A DNA stretch of 64,000 nucleotides from Bacillus sp. JCM 19034 (GTDB taxonomy: Bacteria; Bacillota; Bacilli; Bacillales; Bacillaceae_D), in contig NZ_BAXR01000003.1 in NCBI RefSeq assembly GCF_001310635.1, forward strand, positions 46,261 to 110,260. Reading direction: 5' to 3'. The stretch's first letter is position 1. Each line of letters begins with the position of its first letter. This document shows positions 8,143-18,271 of this stretch, piece after piece. Both the position numbers and the translations under genes were made by a program. The notes under the pieces were generated by a model. The model was not told the DNA's origin. It did not search any database and saw only the letters and a program-made list of their open reading frames with translations.

Positions 8143-9255
8143 ATGAAGCCTACATATTATTTATTAGCGCTAATTCTAGTATTTTCATCGTTTTTAGCTG
8201 CTTGTGGCGGTACAGAAGAAGAGCCAGAAGAAGTAGTAACTGATGATGATAGTCATGTTGAAGAAACAATTGAACCGTTAGAAGTATTCACAACTATTTT
8301 TCCATTAGAGGATTTTGCGAATAAAATCGGTGGCGAATTTGTTGAAGTGACAAATCTCGTACCAGTTGGAGCAGATGCCCATACATTTGAACCAACGCCA
8401 CGTGAAATGATTGATGTTGCCGAAGGAGATGTATTTATTTATAATGGTGCTGGCCTTGAAGGGTTTGCTGATGCGTTAATTGAAACGTTGGAAGGGGAAG
8501 ACATCCTAATCGTTCAAGCATCAACAGGAATCGATTTAATCGATTTTGATGACCACGGTCATGAGCACGATCACGATGGAGACGACCACGACCACGGTCA
8601 TGAGCACGATCACGATGGAGACGACCATGACCACGGTCATGAGCACGATCACGATGGAGACGATCATGACCACGGTCATGAGCACGATCACGATGGAGAT
8701 GATCATGACCACGGCCATCACCACCATCATCATGATGAAGATCCACATGTATGGCTAGATCCAATATTAGCAATTACGTTAGCCGAAAATGTTAAAGATG
8801 CTCTTGTTGAGTTAATGCCAGAACAAGAAGATCTATTTACAAACAATTTTGATTCATTGAAAGAAGAGCTTGAGCAGATTGATGCTGAATTTCAAGAGAT
8901 GGTAGATGCTGCTAGTAAGAATACGTTTATCGTATCTCATGCTGGTTATGGATACTGGAAAGAACGTTACGGACTAGAACAGATCGGTATTTCCGGAATT
9001 TCTCCAACTCAGGAGCCTTCTCAACGTGAAATTGAAGATATTATATCACATGCTGAGGAAAATGAATTAAAGCACATTATGTTCGAGCAAAGTATTCCGA
9101 CGCAAATTGCTGAAGTTGTTAAAGATGAAGTAGGTGCCGAAGCGTTATATTTACACAATTTAGAGGCGCTAGTTCAAGAAGATGTTGATAATAACGAAGA
9201 TTATCTTTCATTAATGAGACGAAATATTGAGGCTTTAGAAACTGCTTTGCAATAG
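8143..9255 (+). CDS. znuA: Zinc ABC transporter substrate-binding lipoprotein (ZnuA/AdcA type) with a His-rich repeat
   Basis: Cluster A-I metal-binding protein that captures Zn(II) outside the membrane. The chosen start at 8143 follows AAAAGGGGAGAGAGT and gives a lipoprotein signal ending in LAAC. The fold landmarks are FTTIFPLEDFANKIGG, GADAHTFEPTPREM (metal His), DEDPHVWLDP, FIVSHAGYGYWKERYG and an IMFEQSIPTQIAE segment. Between residues about 137 and 193 lies a loop of four identical 13-residue units (DHGHEHDHDGDDH) and a final HHHHHH, much longer than usual. The gene stands alone: no ABC ATPase or permease (znuC/znuB) is adjacent, so those must be encoded elsewhere. It is controlled by the Zur box upstream and ended by a strong terminator. 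Confidence 0.92.
   Translation: MKPTYYLLALILVFSSFLAACGGTEEEPEEVVTDDDSHVEETIEPLEVFTTIFPLEDFANKIGGEFVEVTNLVPVGADAHTFEPTPREMIDVAEGDVFIYNGAGLEGFADALIETLEGEDILIVQASTGIDLIDFDDHGHEHDHDGDDHDHGHEHDHDGDDHDHGHEHDHDGDDHDHGHEHDHDGDDHDHGHHHHHHDEDPHVWLDPILAITLAENVKDALVELMPEQEDLFTNNFDSLKEELEQIDAEFQEMVDAASKNTFIVSHAGYGYWKERYGLEQIGISGISPTQEPSQREIEDIISHAEENELKHIMFEQSIPTQIAEVVKDEVGAEALYLHNLEALVQEDVDNNEDYLSLMRRNIEALETALQ
8551..8720 (+). repeat. 39-bp tandem repeat encoding a His/Asp-rich loop
   Basis: Four complete 39-base copies (starts 8551, 8590, 8629, 8668) plus a partial fifth copy. The copies are almost identical at the DNA level, differing only in third positions such as GACCAC/GATCAT, which points to recent expansion. 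Each unit encodes 13 residues with six His. Confidence 0.95.
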
Positions 9256-9260
9256 GACAA

Positions 9261-9290
9261 AAACAGCCGGCATTTGGCCGGCTGTTTTCT
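9261..9290 (+). terminator. Terminator after znuA
   Basis: GC-rich perfect stem AACAGCCGGC / GCCGGCTGTT with a five-base loop followed by TTTTC, starting six bases after the stop codon. Confidence 0.9.
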
Positions 9291-9376
9291 TTCTTGGAGC
9301 AAAACGATTGGTTTTATGAAAAAAAGAGGGTACAATAAAAAGAAAACCGCAATGTGACTGAGAGGTGGCTGAAGTT

Positions 9377-9802
9377 ATGGAGTTTAATTTCTTTATGAAT
9401 GATGTTGTACAGGTTGCACGTCAAGAAATGGTAGAAGCCGGTTATGAGCAGTTAATGACAGCTGAAGAGGTCGATCAAGTGCTAAAACAAGATGGTACGA
9501 CACTTGTAATGATAAATTCTGTTTGCGGCTGTGCCGGAGGAATTGCTCGACCAGCAGCAGCATACATCAAAAATTATGATACAAAACCTGACCGTTTCGT
9601 AACTGTATTTGCTGGTCAAGATAAAGAAGCAACTGCTCGTGCACGTGATTATTTTGAAGGATATCCACCTTCGTCTCCATCATTTGCTTTACTGAAAGAC
9701 GGTAAAATTCAAATGATGGTTGAGCGCTACGAAATTGAAGGCCATGAACCAATTCAAGTTGTACAAAAATTAGAAAAGGCTTTTGATGAGTATTGTTCAT
9801 AA
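9377..9802 (+). CDS. brxB: Bacilliredoxin BrxB (YqiW/YphP family)
   Basis: Thiol-disulfide protein that removes bacillithiol from mixed disulfides. The 141-residue protein has the family's CGC active site in [16 protein letters not shown] and the conserved [17 protein letters not shown] and [14 protein letters not shown] chose ATG at 9377 because the ribosome site AGAGGTGG lies eight bases upstream and because the family starts with a xxFNLFMNDIV-type N-terminus; a GTG at 9365 would place the ribosome site inside the gene. In B. subtilis brxB (yqiW) is also close to the bkd genes, so synteny favours BrxB over BrxA. Confidence 0.9.
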   Translation: MEFNFFMNDVVQVARQEMVEAGYEQLMTAEEVDQVLKQDGTTLVMINSVCGCAGGIARPAAAYIKNYDTKPDRFVTVFAGQDKEATARARDYFEGYPPSSPSFALLKDGKIQMMVERYEIEGHEPIQVVQKLEKAFDEYCS

Positions 9803-9815
9803 TCATTAGCGAATT

Positions 9816-9857
9816 AGCTTTATTCAGATGGATGATTCTGAATGGGGCTTTTTTTGT
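9816..9857 (+). terminator. Terminator after brxB
   Basis: Stem ATTCAGA / TCTGAAT extended by AGC/GCT through G-U pairs, followed by seven Ts. Confidence 0.75.
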
Positions 9858-9948
9858 TAGAAAATGTTCAATTTTCGTACCCTATGTTCATTATTCCAGA
9901 AATTATGGTATAATGCCGTTACGTAAATAAAGGAGAGTGTCAATTAAC

Positions 9949-10304
9949 ATGCAAGCATTATATGATCAAATTCAAGTGTATTTAAACATGGAGGAAGAGA
10001 TTACTTTTAAGGAGTTTCAATCGTATTACCAGCAGGTTTTAAACGCTCTTGATGAACAAGGAGATTCATTAGATGAAGAAATGATTTGGAAAAGCCTCTT
10101 CATTGTGGAAAACGTCATGACAAATGCAGAAGGTCGAGCAAATGCTAAGGCACCTGAAGCGAAAAAATATAAAAAAATGGCTCAGCGTCTTCAGCTTTGG
10201 GCGAAAAACTTGGCACAACGCTTGGGGATCTTGGATATAGTGAAGAAGATATTAGCGAACGCTTTAATAGCATGTTAGAAGAGGGAGCACCAGAACAAGC
10301 ATAG
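9949..10304 (+). CDS. Conserved small cytoplasmic protein of unknown function (one frameshift)
   Basis: Helical, charged protein with no signal or membrane segment, likely starting at ATG 9949 (MQALYDQIQVYLNMEEE) after AAAGGAGAG. A frame change near 10222 interrupts the C-terminus; one added base gives AQRLGDLGYSEEDISERF and a stop at 10302-10304, for 118 residues. The restored acidic C-terminus has better codon and residue character than the unshifted one, which ends in an odd hydrophobic tail. I do not recognise the family. It is followed by a hairpin and appears monocistronic. Confidence 0.6.
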
Positions 10305-10326
10305 TTATTACCTGAAAGATAAGCAT

Positions 10327-10358
10327 GATGCTACAAGGATATGACTTTGTAGCATCTT
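10327..10358 (+). terminator. Probable terminator hairpin
   Basis: Ten-base-pair stem GATGCTACAA / TTGTAGCATC with a ten-base loop, 23 bases after the preceding gene. The following T tract is weak (TTAATT). Confidence 0.5.
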
Positions 10359-10899
10359 AATTATAAAACGGATTCTTATAATTAATGACAACGTTGTTAG
10401 TAAAGGGATTAATCTATAGTATATATTAGATTGCTTATTTATTTTTGCAATTCGAGATATAAGATCTACTTTTACAAAACATATAAAACACTTACCTCTA
10501 GCCTGTGCACAAAATGCATGAAAGCCAAGGTGAATATTTGGAGTTGTTTATTTGGTTGTGTTATATATGATGAGGACAAGAGAGCTTTCATATATATCAT
10601 TTTCGGTTATTATATTAAAAATTGATTATTTAGTTAACCAGGATACTTAGGGGGTTAGTTAGTATCAAATATAACTAGGGTTATCAATATTGATAATTTA
10701 CGAGAGTATTACGGTAAACTATTATAATGGCAAACCTTGCAAGTTCAAATAATTCACTATTTACAACATCAATATTACAGCTACTGTCTCTTTTTTTGAT
10801 CGTTTATTAGAGTGATTTTTAGGTGGAAAATGGTTACTAAAAGGAATGTTTAGTATAAATGTGGAATTAAAGTATAAGAGAAGGATTGTATTGATTAAT

Positions 10900-10915
10900 T
10901 TGTAAGCGCTTTATT
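10900..10915 (+). promoter_or_regulatory. Candidate CcpA (cre) site
   Basis: TTGTAAGCGCTTTATT matches the cre consensus WTGNNARCGNWWWCAW except at the CA near the 3' end. It lies 21 bases before the start of the AraC-type regulator of the saccharide locus, where carbon catabolite control is expected. Confidence 0.4.
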
Positions 10916-10936
10916 AGTAAAGGAGGGTGGTCAAGG

Positions 10937-13201
10937 ATGAAACGATTTCCGCTAATGTTGCAATTGATTGTCATTCTATTTTGCATTATGGCTCTTCCTA
11001 TTGCTATTTTAACTTGGTACAGTGGTGAACAAATTGTCCAGAATTCAGAGCATGCTATTGCGGAATCCTCTTTAGCCGAATTAAACGCAAATCGAATGCT
11101 CTCCGAAAATGCAATGAATAATTTAGCCCAAAATACTGTAGCACTTACAGGTACAAATATTTTTGACCGAATTCATTCTTATAAGAGCTTCACAGAAATA
11201 AATTCAAATTTTAAGCACGTATTGGATGCACGTGCAGTATTGAGAGAACTCATGCAATTGAAACGAAGGGGCGAAGGGGTATATTCTGTTTTCTTTTATT
11301 TAAACGAATCGGACTATGTCGTATCTACTGATAAAGGGATCACCAATTTGGAAAAATATGAATCAATCGATTGGATACAAGAAGCCTTACTAGGGAGAAG
11401 GGGAATAAAAGGTGTCTGGTATTCACGCAAGCTTGACTCGGGAGTAAACGTCGTATCCTATGTATTGCCACTCAATCAACTTTCAACAAATACGACTGGA
11501 ACAATCGTTGTAAATGTAACGGAGAGTGAATTCGGGAATTATTTTCGGTCATCTGATACTAGTAAACAGGAATATGTCATTATGGATTCAGATGGAACGA
11601 TCATCTCTCATAGTGACAAGAGTAAGTTATTGGAAAGGGGCACAAACGATCCGTATCTTCGTGAAATATACGAGCATGAATTGACTGAGGGTTATATGTT
11701 CCGAGAACTTGAAGGTGAGCGATTGTTGTACACATGGACTCATTCTAAGAGATCTGAGTGGGTAAACGTGGGTGTGTATTCAGTTAACGAACTGATGATG
11801 ACGACACATAGCTTACAAAGAAATATCATTTTGCTTACTGTCTTTATTATCTTAATAGGAATTATCTTAACGGTTTTTCTAGCCACATGGTTATCTAAAC
11901 CTGTAAGGGATTTAGTCCGAAGTTTGAGTTTGCGTACGAACTTAGGAATAAAAAGGAAGAAATGAGCTAGCTTTTCTTGACGTCGCTTTTAAGAAAATGC
12001 AGGAAAAGGAAGAGGATCTTCAAAAGATGCTAAATATACGTGAACACGATTCCCATAGTCTTGCTATTTATAATTTGTTAAGAGGGGAATGGTCTTCACG
12101 TGCAATTGAAATGTTCTCAGCTCCTTGTTTTCTAGTCGTAGTCGTCTCGATTGATCAATACAGGGACTATGTTAATAAGAATAATCCAGAGACTCGCAGC
12201 TACCATTGTTACCTTTTTACATCAGCTTGCAATCGTTTGTTTCCGGAAAATGTGACGGCCCGATGCGTTTATCAAGGAGATGGTAGCTTTGTCATCGTAC
12301 TGAACTATGAGCAGAGTAAAGGTGACGATTTCGATGCCATCATTCATACTTCTCTTCTAGATATTATGAATAAAGCAGAGGAACACTTAACTCGTTCCGT
12401 AACGATCGGTGTTAGTAGTCCTACAATGAACATTGATTTGGTATCCGTTCGTTTCGCCGAGGCGATGGAAGTTATAAAGCATCGTATGATCAAAGGAAGT
12501 GGAGGTATAACTTACTGGAGCAAGAAAAAAGAGCATGACAAAAAGTATATTTATCCTGTTAACAGTGAAAGGCGTATTCTTAATTTTATGGATAATGGTG
12601 ACCTTGACAGTATTCTAAAAGAATTGAGAGTTATAAGTGATGAAATTCGTTATGCTGATTACATTTCCTACGATAATATTTTGTTTATTTATCATCAATT
12701 AGTAGGTATTTGTATTAAACACCTTAGAGAGAATAATGTTAGTACAACGCGAATTTTTGCCGGTAGAGATAACATCTATACATCTCTTGCCTCGGTCGAT
12801 ACATTGGACGAGCTTGAGAAATATCTTGTCCGTTTTTTTGAAGATATTATGCAGTACCTTACGAAGCCAGCCGTCCAGACAAACGATTATGGGGAGAGTA
12901 TCTTAAGTTATCTAGACCGTCATTATTGTGAAGAAATTGATTTCGAGGTTATGGCGGAGGATATTGGAATTAGTTACTCCTATATGCGTAGGATCGTCTA
13001 TGAGATGACAGGTCGTAGCTTAATTGAGCACCTTAATATTCGTAGAATTGAGAAAGCAAAACAAATGCTTGTCGAATCCAACTTAACGATTGCACAAATT
13101 GCGTCCACTGTCGGCTACAATAATGCACAAAGCTTCAACAGGTTTTTCGGAAATTTGAAGGGATGACCCCAAGTAATTATAAGCAGGCTAAGTCTTCTTA
13201 A
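10937..13201 (+). CDS. Membrane-bound AraC family regulator of a saccharide ABC locus (three frameshifts)
   Basis: Restored length is about 755 residues. Residues 1-30 and about 293-318 are membrane helices flanking an extracellular sensor region. A linker follows and then an AraC-type DNA-binding domain of two helix-turn-helices at the C-terminus (EEIDFEVMAEDIGISYSYMRRIVYEMTG, then LTIAQIASTVGYNNAQSFNRFF). The frame is lost near 11921 and 11969 and again near 13148. Single added bases restore VRKFEFAYELRNKKEE, then a continuous linker, and finally RKFEGMTPSNYKQAKSS. Such one-piece sensor-regulators usually sit beside carbohydrate ABC transporters, as here, and activate them when the sugar is present. 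AGGAGGGTGG precedes the ATG. Confidence 0.85.
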
Positions 13202-13208
13202 AACGATG

Positions 13209-13248
13209 AGCTGTTTTTTCGGTTTTTACCGATAAAGACAGCTTTAAT
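13209..13248 (+). terminator. Weak hairpin after the AraC-type regulator
   Basis: AGCTGT at about 13210 pairs with ACAGCT at about 13238, with an inner CGGT/ACCG pairing and then TTTAATTTTT. It could end the regulator transcript or only attenuate it. Confidence 0.4.
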
Positions 13249-13441
13249 TTTTGATTATGCTAGTAAATAATGATCATTTCTGATACTTAAAACCCATGAA
13301 ACGTCTAGTTTGTATCAATTATAAAAGGAGCAAATCAATATTCAAGATTTACGCTACCATTTATCTGGATTATGATTATGACAAACCTCGCTAGCCACAT
13401 AAAAGGCGAAGCTGAGGAACTTGCATAAGGGAGGTGAGACT

Positions 13442-14412
13442 TTGAAAGCAAAGATCGATACAAATGTAAATCAAGGAAATGAAACCGCTTTATATTTAAA
13501 GCATGAGAAGAAGGCATCATCTATTATCTTCGCCGTGATTGGCAGCTCTATTTTCTATTAACGATTCCATTATTATTTGCATTCGTATTTAAGTATTTAC
13601 CGTTATCCGGCCTCTTAATTGCTTTTCAAGATTACAATATTTTAAGAGGGTTTTGGGCTAGTGAGTGGGTTGGATTTGATGTTTTCAGAGATTTATTTTC
13701 TCGACCCGATTTTGGAAAAGCAGTACGCAATACTTTGTTGCTTAATATGTCCGATCTTATACTCAGTTTTACGATTCCAATTATGCTCGCATTACTAATT
13801 AATGAAATAACGGGAACCGTGTTTAAACGTGTGAACCAAACGCTCCTCTATCTTCCGCATTTTCTCTCATGGGTAATTATTGGAGCTCTTGCTTATCAAT
13901 TATTGGGATTAGGTAGTGGTATGGTTAATAACCTTATTGAGCAACTTGGAGGTAATCGGATTCCGTTTCTTCAGAGTGACCTCCATTGGTTGTTTAGTTA
14001 CCTAGCTATTGGTGTATGGCAAAGTATGGGGTGGGGAACGATCATTTACCTAGCTGCGATGAGCGGTGTAAATCCTGAGTTGTATGAAGCGGCAACTGTT
14101 GATGGTGCGGGGCGCTGGCGTAAGATGTGGCACGTTACGTTACCTTGTATCCGACCGACAATCGTCGTCTTATTAATTATGAGTTTGGGTCATGTGATGG
14201 GTGGTTCCTTTGAAAGAGTATTCGCTTTACAAAACATGGCTACTACCGAATTTACAACAACAATCCCGATTTTAGTATTCCGTTGGGGGATTGAAAATGG
14301 TGATTATAGTCGTGCAACTGCACTTGGACTATTCCAAGCTGTCATCGGCCTTATTCTCGTATTAGTTGCAGATCGAATTGCAAAAAAGCTAGGTGAAGAT
14401 GGATTGCTTTAG
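13442..14412 (+). CDS. Carbohydrate ABC transporter permease, LplB/YteP type (one frameshift)
   Basis: First of two membrane subunits of a CUT1-type sugar importer. It probably starts at TTG 13442, preceded by GGGAGGTGAG. The frame breaks between 13497 and 13525; one added base joins the N-terminus to LRRDWQLYFLLTIPLLFAF and gives about 323 residues. Six membrane helices are visible. The EAA loop that contacts the ATPase reads EAATVDGAGRWRKMWHVTLP near the C-terminus. The family lacks its own ATPase gene, as is normal here, since such importers usually share MsmX-type ATPases encoded elsewhere. Confidence 0.88.
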
Positions 14413-14455
14413 TTGAGACTACGATAATCACACTGATTTAGAAAGGAGGTAAAAA

Positions 14456-15355
14456 ATGAAATCATCCGATAGGAGCACTTCCGTTAAGCGATCTGGGCGC
14501 TTTGACATATGGGATGTAGTCATTCGCCTAACGTTAATTGTTGCATCTTTGACGTGCTTGTTGCCATTTGTCCATGTTGTTGCAAAATCGTTAAGTGATG
14601 ATGCTTATGTGGTCGCAAACCGAGTGTTTCTTTGGCCAAGAGGATTCACTTTTGATGCTTATTTTCAAATATTCTCAGATCAAAGTATTTTGCAATCACT
14701 ATATGTAACCATTCTTATTACCGTGTTGTTCACAGTTTTGGGGATGATTGTTACCATTTGTGCAGCATATCCGTTATCTCGTAAACAATTGAAAGGGCGC
14801 ACTTTCATTACCATTATGTTTATGATGACTTTATACTTCACTGGTGGTATTATTCCAGATTATTTACTTATTAACAATCTAGGTATGCTTGATTCGATCT
14901 GGTCGCTTGTCCTTCCAGGGGCATTTAGTGCCTTCAATCTACTAATTTTAAGAAGTTCAATTACTAGCACAGTTCCAGTTAGCTTGGAAGAATCAGCACG
15001 TATGGATGGAGCAGGACATTTCCGAATTCTATGGAGTATCGTCCTTCCATTAACAAAGCCAATTTTGGCAACGTTATCCCTTTTCTATGCGGTCGGTCGT
15101 TGGAATGCCTATCAAGACGCTCTATTTTATATTAAGTATGAGACAGCGTTACGACCATTGCAGTTAAAATTGTATTATCTCGTTGTACAAGCGAGCGAGA
15201 GCTTTCAACTTGAAATGACGTTTGTGCAAACGAGCAGCCCTGAAGTGCTTAGAGCAGCAGTTGTGGTCTTTGCAACACTTCCGATTATTTGTGTGTATCC
15301 GTTTATCCAGAAGTATTTTGTTCGAGGCGTTATGATTGGATCTGTTAAGGAATAG
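14456..15355 (+). CDS. Carbohydrate ABC transporter permease, LplC/YtcP type
   Basis: Second permease, 299 residues, intact, six membrane helices. The EAA motif is EESARMDGAGHFRILWSIVLP at about 180-200. The typical C-terminus of this family (YPFIQKYFVRGVMIGSVKE) is present in full. AAAGGAGG precedes the ATG. The gene follows the first permease by 43 bases and precedes the binding protein by 32, consistent with one operon. Confidence 0.93.
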   Translation: MKSSDRSTSVKRSGRFDIWDVVIRLTLIVASLTCLLPFVHVVAKSLSDDAYVVANRVFLWPRGFTFDAYFQIFSDQSILQSLYVTILITVLFTVLGMIVTICAAYPLSRKQLKGRTFITIMFMMTLYFTGGIIPDYLLINNLGMLDSIWSLVLPGAFSAFNLLILRSSITSTVPVSLEESARMDGAGHFRILWSIVLPLTKPILATLSLFYAVGRWNAYQDALFYIKYETALRPLQLKLYYLVVQASESFQLEMTFVQTSSPEVLRAAVVVFATLPIICVYPFIQKYFVRGVMIGSVKE

Positions 15356-15387
15356 TATTGAAATTTAAATGAAAATGGGGGATATCC

Positions 15388-17016
15388 ATGAAAAAAACGA
15401 ATTTCTTTATAATTGTAACCGCTTTATTCCTGCTTGGCGGCTTTTTAGCTGCTTGCTCAAGTGACACTACTACTAATAATGATGATGAGTCACAAACTGC
15501 AAATGAAAATGGTCCTTTACCAAGTGATGGTGACATGAGGTTTGAAGAAACAGTAACCCTCGATATCCCGGTCTATGATCGAGCTTTTGAAGGTTGGAAT
15601 GTAACCGACAATTTCTATACACGTTGGATTCAAGAAGAGTTTGGTGAAACTCACAACGTTGATGTCAATTTTGTCCCAATCGCACGGGCCAATGAAGTAA
15701 CCGATTATCAACAATTGCTTGCTGCTGGTAATGCACCAGATATTATTTTCCATTACGATATGCCTCAAGCACTAGCTTATTATGGTGCCGGTGTGATGCA
15801 GCCGTTAGATTTGGACGAAATTGCTGAGTATGCTCCAACATATTGGGAAAATTTAAGTGAAACAATTGAACAATACGGTGTTGTTGATGGAGAAAATATT
15901 TTCTTCTTTGCTGAGCGACCAGATATCACGAACTTTGTAACAATTATTCGAAAAGACTGGGTAGAACAGGTTGGGATGAAAGTAGAAGATTTAACAACAC
16001 TTGAGAAGGTTAATGAATTGGCTATGAAATGGAATGAAGCTGGACTTGGTAAATTAGGTGGTGGATTGACAGCCAATGTTTACAATTATAACTATGCTTT
16101 TCGTGACTGGCCAATTGAACCAGAATATCGTGCTCTTTACTCGGATCTCATGGTAGCAGACTTTACGACCGAAGACACAGAACGTTGGCTTCGTAACTTA
16201 AGCTATCAATATCACAACGGTTTAATTGACCAAGAGTTCTATTTACGCATGGACGGTAATCAAATTAAAACAGAATTCGTCGCGGGTAGAACCGGGACAT
16301 ATGGGGAATACATTTCTAGCAACACGGATATCTTTGAAGCGACGCTACAAAACAATCCCGAAGCCGAATTTGCTGTTATTCCTCCACATGCACCAGAAGG
16401 TCGTGTACCTCAAGGACGTGCTGATTGGCCATTTGGGTTAATTATGGGTATTAATGAAGCGGCGACCGATGAGGAACGAATTGCAGTATGGCTTTACCTA
16501 GAGTGGATGAGTCAGACAGATAACTTATTCTTCCTACAAAATGGAGTTGAAGGTGAGAACTATACGCTTGATGATAACGGTTTCCCTGTGGCAAATAGTG
16601 ACTTTAACGGAGAGTCAGCACTTGCTATGAACAATAATAAGGACTATTGGGCACTTGTGACGGAGGCACCTTATTTTGGTACTGATGAATTAACGCGTGA
16701 AGCGATGAAAAACTTCTGGTCTCCTCCAGGTTATGAGTATATTGTAGAAGATTTATTCAGGTACCAAGACGAGACAAAAGAGTACTCTACATCAGACGCC
16801 TTGTTCACAGTTGTTATTGAAAGTCAAAACGAATACCAGGCAGACTTGAATGCACTATTCCAAGAGCTGTACTTAAAGGTTGTACTTGGTCCAGAAGACA
16901 AATTTGACGAGGAGTATGAAGCTGCTAAGCAACAATATCTTGATGCTGGCTATCAGGAAATACTTGACGAAAAACAGGCAGCAATTGATGCAGGAAATTA
17001 CAATTATATTGAATAA
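15388..17016 (+). CDS. Sugar-binding lipoprotein of the saccharide ABC transporter (LplA/YtcQ type)
   Basis: 542-residue extracellular solute-binding protein. A lipoprotein signal ends in GGFLAACSS (lipid-modified Cys at about 22). The mature protein begins with an Asp/Asn-rich linker and then a large two-lobe binding fold with many Trp and Tyr, common in binders of oligosaccharides. Placed directly downstream of both permeases and upstream of a GH105 enzyme, it probably delivers unsaturated pectic or similar uronide oligosaccharides. Substrate is inferred only from this context. Confidence 0.9.
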   Translation: MKKTNFFIIVTALFLLGGFLAACSSDTTTNNDDESQTANENGPLPSDGDMRFEETVTLDIPVYDRAFEGWNVTDNFYTRWIQEEFGETHNVDVNFVPIARANEVTDYQQLLAAGNAPDIIFHYDMPQALAYYGAGVMQPLDLDEIAEYAPTYWENLSETIEQYGVVDGENIFFFAERPDITNFVTIIRKDWVEQVGMKVEDLTTLEKVNELAMKWNEAGLGKLGGGLTANVYNYNYAFRDWPIEPEYRALYSDLMVADFTTEDTERWLRNLSYQYHNGLIDQEFYLRMDGNQIKTEFVAGRTGTYGEYISSNTDIFEATLQNNPEAEFAVIPPHAPEGRVPQGRADWPFGLIMGINEAATDEERIAVWLYLEWMSQTDNLFFLQNGVEGENYTLDDNGFPVANSDFNGESALAMNNNKDYWALVTEAPYFGTDELTREAMKNFWSPPGYEYIVEDLFRYQDETKEYSTSDALFTVVIESQNEYQADLNALFQELYLKVVLGPEDKFDEEYEAAKQQYLDAGYQEILDEKQAAIDAGNYNYIE

Positions 17017-17071
17017 ATTAGACAAACAATTAGAGCCCCTACTTCTAAGTAAGCTCTTGATAGGAGGAAAC

Positions 17072-18140
17072 ATGAAGCTGACGATTGAACAAACTTCGGA
17101 TGAATTGAGGCAAATGGTAGATCGTGTGGTGAACTATACGTTTGAGATGGACTTGACGTGGGAATGGCCCGGAGGAGTAGCTTTCTATGGTGTTAGTCGT
17201 GCCTATGATGTGACAGGAGAAAAGGCATATTTGGAGCGAGCGAAAGATTGGTTGATGAGTATTTGAAAGTCGGACTCCCTGCTTGGACCGTGAATACATG
17301 TGCAATGGGACATATACTCCTTTCCCTTTATAAAGAAACAAAGGATCAAAAATATCTCGATATCATTTTAAGCAAACTCGACTATTTGGAAAATAAAGCG
17401 TTACGATTTGGCGATCGTGTACTTCAGCATACGGTGTCAACTAATAACGATTTTGCTGAACAGTGCTGGGCAGATACGTTGTTTATGGCCGCTTACTTCC
17501 AGCTTCGCACCGGTGTGTTATTAGAGAAAAAAGCCTTGATTGATGATGCACTTCACCAGTTTAAATGGCATATTGAATATTTGCAGGATGAAAACTCGGC
17601 CCTTTGGTATCATGGCTATAATCATATTAAGAAAAATCATATGTCGGGAATCTACTGGCTCGTGCTAACGCTTGGGCCGCTTATACAATGTCAAGAGTGG
17701 GAAGAGTGTTGCCAGAAGCTTATTTGTACCCGCCATTTATGCACATTGGATGCTCATTGCGTGATCAGTTGGCCGCCAGTAAAAAGTTGCAAAAGGAAGA
17801 TGGGCTTTGGGGTACCGTTCTTGATTTTCCAGATTCATACGGCGAAGTGTCGGCAACGTCAGGTATTGCTGCAGCGATGGTTATGCAAGGTAATCCTCTT
17901 CACGGAAAGTACGTTCAGAAGGCACTTACTGGTATTTTAAACAACATCGCTGATAACGGGCGAGTATTGAATGTTTCTGGTGGAACAGCTGTTATGAATG
18001 ACATACAGGGATATCTTGATATAGACCGGAAGTGGGCTCAAGGATGGGGACAAGGATTAGCACTTGCTTTTCTTTCGTCTGTTATTGAAGTAATCAATTT
18101 TAATGAAGCGAACTCTGATCGTAACGTGAACGTTAAGTAA
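17072..18140 (+). CDS. GH105 unsaturated uronyl (rhamnogalacturonyl) hydrolase, YteR/YesR type (two frameshifts)
   Basis: Cytoplasmic enzyme removing the 4,5-unsaturated uronic acid that lyases leave at the non-reducing end of imported oligosaccharides. It starts at ATG 17072 after TAGGAGGAAAC. Missing bases near 17254 and 17657 break the frame; adding a G at each gives 356 residues, the usual size. Family landmarks are WPGGVAFYG, NNDFAEQCWADTLFMAAYF (catalytic Asp region), IYWARANAWAAY, SGIAAAM and a GWGQGLALAF C-terminus. No signal peptide, so it acts inside the cell. It is the last gene of the operon and is followed by a terminator. Confidence 0.85.
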
Positions 18141-18176
18141 GAAAACGATAGATATAATCATATTTTATTTTTGGAG

Positions 18177-18213
18177 GAGTTTCATTGCTGTACATGCATT
18201 GAAACTCTTTTTT
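18177..18213 (+). terminator. Terminator of the saccharide operon
   Basis: Stem GAGTTTCA / TGAAACTC, 14-base loop, then TTTTTT, 37 bases after the GH105 stop. Confidence 0.8.
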
Positions 18214-18271
18214 GCGGATAGAATCTAATTGACTTTTCAACGTCATCACGATAAACTATTAACTGTCGCAT

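Larger units (their letters stand above)
10305..10936. other. Intergenic region before the saccharide locus
   Basis: 632 bases. It contains a hairpin GATGCTACAA / TTGTAGCATC (10327-10356) ending the previous gene, a perfect 16-bp palindrome at 10681-10696, promoter-like AT-rich DNA at 10715-10730, and a cre-like site at 10900-10915. A 64-codon open frame at 10431-10625 has no ribosome site and an unlikely composition, and I do not call it a gene. Confidence 0.5.

Noticed and set aside
8551..8720. CRISPR-like or other array at the znuA repeats
   Set aside because: The repeats are contiguous without spacers, stay in frame and encode a His-rich loop; they are a coding tandem repeat.
10431..10625. 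64-codon plus-strand open frame
   Set aside because: No ribosome site, odd Cys/Tyr-rich composition, and it sits in very AT-rich intergenic DNA.
10900..10915. A strong cre site before the saccharide regulator
   Set aside because: Two positions near its 3' end disagree with the consensus, so it is listed only as a candidate.
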